The notes under the pieces were generated by a model. It did not search any database, had not been told where the DNA came from, and was given only the letters and a program-made list of their open reading frames with translations. Below, piece after piece: positions 26,359 through 33,265 of a DNA stretch of 64,000 nucleotides. The stretch's first letter is position 1; the number at the start of each line of letters is the position of its first letter. A program made the position numbers and the translations under genes. The DNA is from Comamonadaceae bacterium PBBC1 (lineage in GTDB: Bacteria > Pseudomonadota > Gammaproteobacteria > Burkholderiales > Burkholderiaceae_C), in assembly GCA_002256145.1 (NCBI GenBank), contig NKIP01000009.1, forward strand, positions 1 to 64,000. The letters are read 5' to 3'.

Positions 26359-27227
26359 GCCTTAGCTCCAAAAAAGCCTTGGGGTCTGAGCAAGAGCACA
26401 ACAATGAAAATCACAAAAATGCCCACCTGGCCCAGTGATTCACCCAGCAGCAAACCACCCAGCGACTCGACCACACCGATCAGCAAGCCACCCAGCAAAG
26501 CCCCGGCAAAACTGCCCATGCCGCCGAGCACCACGATGGTGAAAGCCACCAACACAAAGCCATTGCCCACTTGCGGGTTGACGTAATAAGCCGGCATCAA
26601 AAAGCAGGCCGCCGCGCCCAAGCTGGCCAGACCCAAGCCAAAACACATGGCGTACACATGGTCCACATCAATGCCCATCAAACGGGCACCTTGTTTTTCT
26701 TTGGACACGGCACGAATGGCACGCCCCAAATCGGTTTTTTGCACGATGAGCAGCATCACGGCCGACACCACCAAGGCCCCGGCAAAGGACACCAGCTTGG
26801 GCAGGGCAATGAAGGCGGGCCCGATCTCGACCGTGGTCAAGGTGTAGGCGGTCTCGATGGTGCGGGTGTCGGACTTGAAGAACAAGAGCGCCAGGTTTTC
26901 GAGCACGATGGAGATGCCCAGCGTGACGAGCAGGATGTTTTCATCCTTGCCATGGCTGGCACGGTTGATGACACCGCGTTGCAGCGCATAGCCCAGAACA
27001 AACATGGCGGGCACCATGATGGGCAGGGCCATGTAGGGGTCGACCCCGAAGTGTTGCTTCAGCATGTACACGCCATACAGCGCCACCATCAAGGCCGCGC
27101 CATGCGCGAAATTGATGATGTGCAGCACGCCATAAATGAGCGTGAGGCCCAGCGCGATCAGCGCGTATACGGCACCGGTCGTGATGCCGTTGAGCACCGA
27201 AGGAAACAGGATGTTGAAGTCCAGCAT
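26355..27227 (-). CDS. livH: Liv-type ABC permease (LivH)
   Basis: 290 aa, about 8 membrane helices. LivH signatures: NGITTGAVYALIALGLTLIYGVLHIINFAHGA, IRAVSKEKQGARLMGIDVDHVYAMCFGLG, and FTIVVLGGMGSFAGALLGGLLIGVVESLG. Follows the binding-protein gene by 24 nt. Pairs with LivM to import the solute delivered by the Tat-signal binding protein. Confidence 0.95.
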   Translation of the reverse strand: MLDFNILFPSVLNGITTGAVYALIALGLTLIYGVLHIINFAHGAALMVALYGVYMLKQHFGVDPYMALPIMVPAMFVLGYALQRGVINRASHGKDENILLVTLGISIVLENLALLFFKSDTRTIETAYTLTTVEIGPAFIALPKLVSFAGALVVSAVMLLIVQKTDLGRAIRAVSKEKQGARLMGIDVDHVYAMCFGLGLASLGAAACFLMPAYYVNPQVGNGFVLVAFTIVVLGGMGSFAGALLGGLLIGVVESLGGLLLGESLGQVGIFVIFIVVLLLRPQGFFGAKA

Positions 27228-27251
27228 CGGGGTCTTTCAGGTCAGCGCAGC

Positions 27252-28454
27252 TCAGCCCTTGAGCGGAAAAACAGGCTCAATCTCGCGGTAGTCGCGCGGC
27301 ACGATGACCTTGATGTCACCTTTGTGGACTTGGGTCATCAAAGGCTGAGCACCCATGTTTTGACCGTTCACAAACTGTGTGGGGCCGTAGGGCATGATGT
27401 GGTTTTGGAACTTGCTCGAAGCCAGTGCATCAATGATGGCGGCGCGGTCGGGTGACTTGGCGCGCTCGATCGCATCGGCCAGCAGCATCATGGCGGTGTA
27501 GGTCATGAACACTTCATAGCTGAAGAACTGACCCTGTGCTTCCACACGCTTTTTGAGTTCGGCTGAGCGCTTGTCCTTGGGGTTGAACCAGTGGTTGCAG
27601 TCGATGATGCCGTTGGCCGCCTCAGGGAATTCCTTGACGAACTTGTAGCTTGACGCCGCGCCACCCAGCACCGAGTAAATGGCCTTGGGTGTGATTTTTT
27701 GCTGCTGCAAGGTGCGCACCAACAAGGCGTATTCGTTGTAGTAGTTGGCCGGGATCAGGATGTCGGGATTGACCTGCTTGATGCGCAGCGCAATGTTGTT
27801 GAAGTCACGCGTGGGGTTGGCGTGCTTGATGATTTCCTTGACTTCGTAACCGTAGCCGGGCAGCTCTTTGGCCAGCAAGTTGGCGGTACCTGTGCCGAAC
27901 AAAGACTCTTCGTGCACGATCATCACGGTGCGGGCGGGCTTGCCAGCGGCGGTGTTCAAGGCGTGCAAGCTGGCCACAGCCACTTCGGCGCACTTTTTGT
28001 AGCCAGGGCCAAAGCGGAAGGTGTTTTTCAGGCCACGCTCGACGATCTGGTCGGCCACGCCGACGTCCACCACATGCGGCAGGTTGTATTTGGCCGCTGC
28101 TTGTGTGGTGGCCAGGCAGATGGCGGATGCAAAGGCGCCGACCACGGCGCTCACGCCCGCTTCATTCATCTTCTCAATTTCGGCCGTGCCCGCTTGGGGG
28201 CTCGACTGTGCATCGCCCAGCATGGCTTCGATCTTGGCGCCGCCCAGCGACTTGATGCCGCCAGCCTTGTTGATGTCTTCAATCGCCATCAAGGCACCCA
28301 TGCGGCACTGCTGGCCCGAGTAGGCCAAGGCACCGGTGACGGGGTGCAACACACCGACTTTGATGGGCTTGGGCTGCGCCCCGCCTACCAATGGAAAGGC
28401 AAGAGCCGAGGCCGCAGCAGCGGACTGGCCCATGAAAGTGCGACGTGAGGTCAT
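27252..28454 (-). CDS. Liv-type ABC substrate-binding protein, Tat signal
   Basis: 400 aa from ATG 28454 (AAAGGA about 8 nt upstream). The N-terminus MTSRRTFMGQSAAAASALAF fits the twin-arginine consensus (SRRxFM) with an Ala-rich h-region ending VGGAQ. Mature part is a Peripla_BP_6 protein: IKVGVLHPVTGALAYSGQQCRMGALMAIEDINKAGG, then GAFASAICLATTQAAAKYNLPHVVDVG and PANYYNEYALLVRTLQQQ. Export folded by Tat is seen in several Liv-type receptors. The ligand is unknown; amino acid, amide, urea-like or aromatic acid are all possible. Starts 20 nt after the GntR stop. Confidence 0.92.
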   Translation of the reverse strand: MTSRRTFMGQSAAAASALAFPLVGGAQPKPIKVGVLHPVTGALAYSGQQCRMGALMAIEDINKAGGIKSLGGAKIEAMLGDAQSSPQAGTAEIEKMNEAGVSAVVGAFASAICLATTQAAAKYNLPHVVDVGVADQIVERGLKNTFRFGPGYKKCAEVAVASLHALNTAAGKPARTVMIVHEESLFGTGTANLLAKELPGYGYEVKEIIKHANPTRDFNNIALRIKQVNPDILIPANYYNEYALLVRTLQQQKITPKAIYSVLGGAASSYKFVKEFPEAANGIIDCNHWFNPKDKRSAELKKRVEAQGQFFSYEVFMTYTAMMLLADAIERAKSPDRAAIIDALASSKFQNHIMPYGPTQFVNGQNMGAQPLMTQVHKGDIKVIVPRDYREIEPVFPLKG

Positions 28455-28474
28455 GAGAACATCCTTTAAGTAGG

Positions 28475-29278
28475 TCAATGAAAGTTGGCGGACAGCTCTT
28501 GGCTTACCCACACCTTGGCATCGATGCTGCCAACGCGGGATAACTGCATCTGGTATTCGTACCGGTCCGGTCGGTACAAGCCATGCAGCCATTGGACGGG
28601 ACGGTCGTCCTCGTCATAAATCAAACGCCGCACCGCCAACAAGGCCGATCCGACAGAAACATCCAGATGCTGGGCCAGCGCCATGTCGGCCAAGCGGGCC
28701 GAGATCGTTTGTTCGGCGCGGCCGACTTTGACGCCCGACTCTTCGAGCAGCACAAGAATCGGTTTTTGCGCCAATTCGCGCTCACCAAAACTCGAAGAAA
28801 TCGCATCGGGCACCCAAGTGGTGATGTGCGACAGGGGGCCTTCGGGGGTGCTGCGAACACGCTCGGCTTTTTGCACCCAAGCGGTGCCAGGCAGTTTCAA
28901 GGCAGCGGCCACATCCACCGGCGCACGCAAACGCTCTACCGACAGGACATTGACCTGCGTTCGCAAGCCCATGGTGACCAGGTTTTCCAGCAAACCCGTC
29001 AGGCGGGCTTGTTGACCCGTGGCCATGGTGGAGGCTTGCATCTGAACTTCTTGCGCACGAGCAGACACGGGCCGAGTGCCACGCCCGGGCTCCCGGTGGA
29101 TCAAACCCTCTTCGGCCAGTTGCGCCAAAGCCCGTCGCACGGTGACACGCGCCACACCAAACTGACCCATCAAGGCCAACTCACCCGGCAATCCGGCGTC
29201 AAAACGCCCTTCGCGCAATTGCTCACGCAGCACCAGATAAATCTGGTGGTATTTGGGCAAAGGCAGATGGGCATTCAT
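28475..29278 (-). CDS. GntR-family regulator, HutC/UTRA type
   Basis: 267 aa. N-terminal winged helix (LPKYHQIYLVLREQLREGRF...LMGQFGVARVTVRRALAQLAEEGLIHREPGRGTRPV), then a UTRA effector domain (ERVRSTPEGPLSHITTWVPDAIS ... LLEESGVKVGRAEQTISARLAD ... ALLAVRRLIYDEDDRPVQWLHGLYRPDRYEYQMQL). HutC-type repressors usually bind a pathway metabolite and release an operon. Being the first gene of the 12-kb transport–hyu operon, it probably controls it and itself. The palindromes at 29298-29343 are candidate operators. Confidence 0.93.
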   Translation of the reverse strand: MNAHLPLPKYHQIYLVLREQLREGRFDAGLPGELALMGQFGVARVTVRRALAQLAEEGLIHREPGRGTRPVSARAQEVQMQASTMATGQQARLTGLLENLVTMGLRTQVNVLSVERLRAPVDVAAALKLPGTAWVQKAERVRSTPEGPLSHITTWVPDAISSSFGERELAQKPILVLLEESGVKVGRAEQTISARLADMALAQHLDVSVGSALLAVRRLIYDEDDRPVQWLHGLYRPDRYEYQMQLSRVGSIDAKVWVSQELSANFH

Positions 29279-29297
29279 GGGGCTCTATCGTGAAACA

Positions 29298-29343
29298 GTC
29301 CCATTGTCCTGTCAATAGGACATTCAAGTCTTCATCATGGGAC
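29298..29343. promoter_or_regulatory. Candidate GntR operator with nested palindromes
   Basis: GTCCTGTCAATAGGAC (29306-29321) is a 5-6-5 perfect palindrome, extended with one mismatch to ATTGTCCT/AGGACATT. An outer pair GTCCCAT (29298-29304) and ATGGGAC (29337-29343) surrounds it. On the minus strand the inner site contains a perfect -35 TTGACA (29315-29310), with CACGAT at 17 bp as a weak -10 (29292-29287), placing the transcript start almost at the gntR ATG. A repressor bound here would block the promoter directly. Confidence 0.55.
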
Positions 29344-29495
29344 ATTTGATCAGGGATTTCCCTTATCCCCCACGCTTTGGAACTTTTGCCCGGCAGCGCG
29401 AGGCCCCCACGCCGAGCACTGAACGCTCAATGCTCAACGCACAATCGATTCGGCCCGATGAATTTTGAGCCGTCTGTTGCCGGTTGGGAGAATCC

Positions 29496-29568
29496 TGTGG
29501 GAGCTTTCAGCCAAGCGAAAAGCCAGTGGTCCGCAACCGTCTGATTGCCAGCAGGGCTAGCTCCCACA
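29496..29568. repeat. Long imperfect palindrome, REP-like
   Basis: Ends TGTGGGAGCT (29496-29505) and AGCTCCCACA (29559-29568) are a perfect 10-bp inverted repeat about 53 nt apart, with further partial symmetry inside. The end motif resembles the GTGGGAGC ends of pseudomonad REP elements. It lies in the 29279-29621 gap between the gntR promoter and the stop of the acyl-CoA synthetase gene and could act as a transcription end for the latter. Only one copy was seen in the window; the rest of the gap shows nothing else recognisable. Confidence 0.55.
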
Positions 29569-29621
29569 AGGTGCCAGGTTGAAGTGACCCTGCAAACTTT
29601 ACAGGGCCGGCTCAATGAGCT

Positions 29622-31181
29622 TCAGGCATAGCGCACCCGCAAATCGCGCTTGAGCAGCTTGCCGCTGGGGTTCTTGGGCAGCGTGTCGGTGAAGACCACG
29701 CGCTTGGGCGTCTTGAACCCGGCCATGTGCTGGGCGCAATGCGCGATCACGGCGGCTTCATCGAGCGTCTGCCCGGCCTTGACCACCACCACGGCCGTGA
29801 CCGCCTCCACCCATTTGGGGTCAGGCAAACCAATCACCGCCACTTCGCTCACCTGCGGCAGGCGGTAAATCATTTCCTCGACCTCACGGCTGGCCACGTT
29901 TTCGCCACCGGACTTGATCATGTCCTTCTTGCGGTCCACCACGGTGATGTAGCCCTCTTCGTCGATGATGCCCAGATCCCCGCTGTGGAACCAGTCGCCC
30001 TCAAAGGATGCCTTGGTGCGCTCGTCGTCGTGAAAGTAGCCCAGCATCAAATGCGGCGAACGGTGCACGATCTCGCCCACTTCGCCCACGGCCACGTCCT
30101 GCATGTCGTCGTTGACAACACGGGTTTCGACGTTTCGCACGGCCTTGCCGCAGGAACCCGGTTTGCGCAGCTGGTCTTCGGGGGCCAGCATGGTGGCCAG
30201 CGGCGCGATTTCGGTCTGGCCGTACAGGTTCCACAAACGCACCTTGGGCAGGCGCGACGCCAGTTCTTTGAGCACCTCCACCGGCATGATGGACGCGCCG
30301 TAGTAGCCCTTGGCCAGTTGGGCAAGTTTGCCCGCATCCATCAGCGGCGAGCGCAGCAGCGCAATCCACACCGTGGGCGGCGCAAAGAAGCTGGTGATGC
30401 CGAACTTTTCGAGCATCGGCAGCAGGTTGTCGGGCGTGGGTTTGGAGGTGATGACGTTGGTGCTGCCCATGTAAATGGCCGGACCAAAGAACACATCGAG
30501 CTGGGCGCAGTGGTAAAGCGGCAGCGCGTGCAGGGCCACGTCGGACTCAGCAATTTCGGCGTCGATCACGCAGCTGACGTATTGCCACATCACCGCGTCG
30601 TGCGTGAGCTGTGCCCCTTTGGGCGAAGACTCGGTACCACTGGTGTAGACGATCTGCGCCACGTCGTAACTGCCCAACCGCAAATCGGGCAATGCATCGG
30701 TGCAAGCGGCCAGCACATCAAAGCTGTGCATGCCCGCCACGCTCTGGCTCGGGTCTTCGGAGGGCAGCCAAATGAACTGCTCGACTTTCGTGTCGAGTTG
30801 GGATGCAGCCTGCGCCAACTCGGCCAGACCGCTGTCGGTGGCCAGGGTCTTGGCACCCGCATGCCGCAGGACGTAAGCCACCTCGTCGGCCTTGAGCATG
30901 AAGTTGATCGGCACCATGACCGCGCCACGGCGGGCCAGCGCAAAGCGCAGCGCCGCAAAACCGTGTGAATTGCGGGCCAGCACCGCCACCTTGTCGCCCT
31001 CGGCCACACCGATACTGGCCAGGCCAGAGGCCAGGCGGCTCACCAGGGCGTCGAACTCGGCATAGGTCCAGGTGGTGGCACCACACACGATGCCGGTCTT
31101 GGTGGGCAAGCGGCTCGCGGTGCGGCGCAGGGCATCAGCAATGGTCTGGCGGCGAACGGCGGGGTGGATGGACTGCGACAT
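29622..31181 (-). CDS. Class I adenylate-forming acyl-CoA synthetase
   Basis: 519 aa from ATG 31181 (AGGAG 8 nt upstream). AMP-binding signature IVYTSGTESSPKGAQLTH, A5-like LWNLYGQTEIAPLATML, A7 FHSGDLGIIDEEGYITVVDRKKDMIKSGGENVASREVEEMI and the C-terminal lysine region NPSGKLLKRDLR (PKNPSGKLLKR). Makes acyl-CoA from a carboxylic acid with ATP; the chain type (fatty, aromatic, other) is not determinable by eye. Divergent from the DUF2889 gene with only 21 nt between the two start codons, so at least one promoter lies inside the other gene. Confidence 0.93.
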   Translation of the reverse strand: MSQSIHPAVRRQTIADALRRTASRLPTKTGIVCGATTWTYAEFDALVSRLASGLASIGVAEGDKVAVLARNSHGFAALRFALARRGAVMVPINFMLKADEVAYVLRHAGAKTLATDSGLAELAQAASQLDTKVEQFIWLPSEDPSQSVAGMHSFDVLAACTDALPDLRLGSYDVAQIVYTSGTESSPKGAQLTHDAVMWQYVSCVIDAEIAESDVALHALPLYHCAQLDVFFGPAIYMGSTNVITSKPTPDNLLPMLEKFGITSFFAPPTVWIALLRSPLMDAGKLAQLAKGYYGASIMPVEVLKELASRLPKVRLWNLYGQTEIAPLATMLAPEDQLRKPGSCGKAVRNVETRVVNDDMQDVAVGEVGEIVHRSPHLMLGYFHDDERTKASFEGDWFHSGDLGIIDEEGYITVVDRKKDMIKSGGENVASREVEEMIYRLPQVSEVAVIGLPDPKWVEAVTAVVVVKAGQTLDEAAVIAHCAQHMAGFKTPKRVVFTDTLPKNPSGKLLKRDLRVRYA

Positions 31182-31202
31182 GCTCAGGACTCCTCTGTAG
31201 AT

Positions 31203-31919
31203 ATGATTCAAGCATTCAACATCACCCATCAGAGAATTCCATTGGCACTACCCCCAGCATCCCCCCGAAAACTGTCACATACGCGAACCGTGGTGTACCA
31301 AGGCTTTGACCGCGAAGACGGTCTGTGGGACATCGAAGCCCAATTGACCGACGTCAAGACCTTCAACTTTCAGGTGCCCAACGAACGGCTTTTCCCTGGC
31401 GATGCGCCGATCCACAACCTGAAAATCCGCGTCACATTGGACAACCAGATGGTCATCCAGGACATCGCCACCTCCATGGACGACATCCCCCACGCCGAAT
31501 GCACCGGCGCGCCACACAATATGCACAAACTCATCGGCTGCACCATGGGCCCGGGCTGGCGCAAGGTCATCAATCAACATGTGGGCGGCACCGACGGCTG
31601 CACACACCTGCGCGAGATGTTGTTCAACATGGCGACTGCCGCCTACCAAACCTTGCCTTCCGGCCAATGGCAGCGCCGCGAACTGGCAGGCCAGCCCCAC
31701 CCCGAAATGACCCATGCGCCCTATTTCCTGGGCCAATGCCACAGCTGGGCTTTTGACAGCCCGACGGTGCAAAGGGCGTATCCGATGTTTTTTAAGCCAA
31801 AGGCAACTTCCCCGCAAGCCTCGAATTTAGACAAGGTCGTGGATGCCGATGTTGTCCTGGAACAGATTGATGTCAAATTGGCAAGTGCGCACAAAGTCAT
31901 GGCGCAACGAAAATCCTGA
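31203..31919 (+). CDS. DUF2889 domain protein
   Basis: 238 aa from ATG 31203. The characteristic DUF2889 opening is present: SHTRTVVYQGFDREDGLWDIEAQLTDVKTF, followed by PIHNLKIRVTLDNQMVIQDI and the conserved Cys/His block PHAECTGAPHNMHKLIGCTMGPGWRKVINQHVGGTDGCTHLREML, ending near CHSWAFDSPTVQRAYP. Function unknown; the family is often found beside acyl-CoA or aromatic catabolism genes in Burkholderiales. An approximately 35-residue tail follows the usual family end. The first ATG has no clear SD, and a later start (for example GTG near 31290) is less likely because it would cut the domain. Confidence 0.82.
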   Translation: MIQAFNITHQRIPLALPPASPRKLSHTRTVVYQGFDREDGLWDIEAQLTDVKTFNFQVPNERLFPGDAPIHNLKIRVTLDNQMVIQDIATSMDDIPHAECTGAPHNMHKLIGCTMGPGWRKVINQHVGGTDGCTHLREMLFNMATAAYQTLPSGQWQRRELAGQPHPEMTHAPYFLGQCHSWAFDSPTVQRAYPMFFKPKATSPQASNLDKVVDADVVLEQIDVKLASAHKVMAQRKS

Positions 31920-31994
31920 AACCTATGGCTCAAGTGATCGCTAGAGGTGAAATAAAGCCCTAAGCTCGTTTCTAACTGACCCAACTGTGGCCGA

Positions 31995-32498
31995 TCACTG
32001 AACTTGACTGAGCACTGCTTCAATGAGCGCCGGGCTGAGCCAAATGCCATGGCGTCGCATGTTCTCAATGGCGAGCGGCAAATCCACTGTGAAACCCAAC
32101 TGCTGGGCTTTGAGCATGATGCCCAATGAACCCGTGAGGTTCAGGCCGCAAAGTCGAGCAGTACGTCGACCAACCACCTCATCTATGCACACTAGCGGCA
32201 AAGACAAATTCAACGCCGTCTGAATGACCGAGGCTTCTCCTGAGTCCAAGGAGTTTTTGAGGAACGGCAGTAGCGTGACCGGCCGATCCTGAATATCCAG
32301 CCAATCCGCAGCCTGAAACGCGTCAACTCCGAAAGAAGTCTGACCACCCGCACGGACCTCTTGGGCCACTTCAAACGGCACCAACACCCTGACATACATG
32401 TATTTCAAGATGTCCAGACTGCCCAGGGCTGCGGTCAATGCAATCAAGGGTGTCGTGTTGGACACCAAAACAGCCGACCGCTCAGGCATTGAGGACAT
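31995..32498 (-). CDS. DUF3368/PIN-like toxin of TA pair
   Basis: 167 aa. PIN-type acidic residues: LVSNTTPLIAL (N-terminal Asn-Thr-Thr where Asp is more usual), SLDSGEASVIQTAL and PLVCIDEVVGRRTARLCGL, with LTGSLGIMLKAQQLG at the C-terminal motif. This is the DUF3368 family, the usual partner of UPF0175 antitoxins; a ribonuclease toxin role is family knowledge, not shown here. Start overlaps the antitoxin gene by 17 nt. Confidence 0.87.
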   Translation of the reverse strand: MSSMPERSAVLVSNTTPLIALTAALGSLDILKYMYVRVLVPFEVAQEVRAGGQTSFGVDAFQAADWLDIQDRPVTLLPFLKNSLDSGEASVIQTALNLSLPLVCIDEVVGRRTARLCGLNLTGSLGIMLKAQQLGFTVDLPLAIENMRRHGIWLSPALIEAVLSQVQ

Positions 32499-32730
32499 CG
32501 TCGGCCAACTCGTCTTTGGGCAAATCGATCAATGACACCCCAAATCGCGGCAACTCGGCCATGAAAGCCAGGCGATCTAAACCGGCCAAGGATGCCGCCA
32601 TGCCGGACGACAAGCGCTTCATTTCAAAAAATTTGACGGCCATGGCCAGTTTGGCTTCCCGCTGAAAGTCCTCTTTGCCGCAATGCATCACATCCAGGTA
32701 GCTATTGGGAACGTCCAACAAAATCTGCAT
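32482..32730 (-). CDS. UPF0175 antitoxin-like protein
   Basis: 82 aa from ATG 32730, chosen because GGAGG lies about 6 nt upstream and UPF0175 proteins begin here (MQILLDVPNSYLDVM). The region EDFQREAKLAMAVKFFEMKRLSSGMAASLAGLDRLAFMAELPRFGVSLIDL is the short helix-turn-helix typical of the family. Encoded before and overlapping the PIN-like toxin: standard antitoxin-toxin order. Confidence 0.87.
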   Translation of the reverse strand: MQILLDVPNSYLDVMHCGKEDFQREAKLAMAVKFFEMKRLSSGMAASLAGLDRLAFMAELPRFGVSLIDLPKDELADDVLNA

Positions 32731-32838
32731 AGGAACCTCCGAGTGCTCAAAAGTATGGCACAGGTCTTCAGGACGCAGCACGCCCTCGCACACAACACAA
32801 ATTGGAGCGTTCAAAATCAATCCGCTCAATTAAATACA

Positions 32839-32869
32839 GTTATTGCGACAGCAGTTGTGTCACAATAAC
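32839..32869. promoter_or_regulatory. Near-perfect palindrome upstream of MerR gene
   Basis: Arms GTTATTGCGACA (32839-32850) and TGTCACAATAAC (32858-32869) match at 11 of 12 positions around a 7-base spacer. It ends 3 bases before the MerR ATG, so a bound regulator would cover the translation start region. The size and symmetry fit an autoregulatory MerR-dimer operator. No convincing -10/-35 pair was found next to it. Confidence 0.7.
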
Positions 32870-32872
32870 CCC

Positions 32873-33265
32873 ATGACCACCATCTACTCCATTGACCAGC
32901 TCTGTGCGCTGACCGATTTGCCCAAGCGCACGGTCCGCTATTACATGCAGCTGGGCCTGGTGGACCGCCCTGTGGGCGAGACCCGGGCGGCGCATTACAC
33001 GCCTGTGCATTTGGGCCAGCTCATGCAAATCCGCAAGTTGGCCGATGCCGGGGTGTCGCTGGAGCGCATCCGCACCGTCATGGCCGGCGGCGAATCGCCC
33101 GTGGCCGAGGGCGAGCGCCAACCCGGGGCCATCCGCGTGCGCAGCCATGTGTTCATCGCGCCGGGCATAGAGCTGCAAATCGACCCGCAAGAAGCGGGCT
33201 TGTCGCCCGAACAACTCCGCGCCTTTGTGCGCAGCGTCATGACCGAATGGGAGAAAACAAAATGA
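32873..33265 (+). CDS. MerR-family transcriptional regulator
   Basis: 130 aa from ATG 32873. MerR winged helix: YSIDQLCALTDLPKRTVRYYMQLGLVDRPVGETRAAHYTPVHLGQLMQIRKLADAGVSLERIRTVM. The effector part is short and lacks the Cys set of metal sensors, so it is not a mercury/copper type. Its last codon overlaps the start of the VIT/VWA gene (ATGA), which makes the two a functional unit. A strong palindrome lies just upstream. Confidence 0.92.
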   Translation: MTTIYSIDQLCALTDLPKRTVRYYMQLGLVDRPVGETRAAHYTPVHLGQLMQIRKLADAGVSLERIRTVMAGGESPVAEGERQPGAIRVRSHVFIAPGIELQIDPQEAGLSPEQLRAFVRSVMTEWEKTK

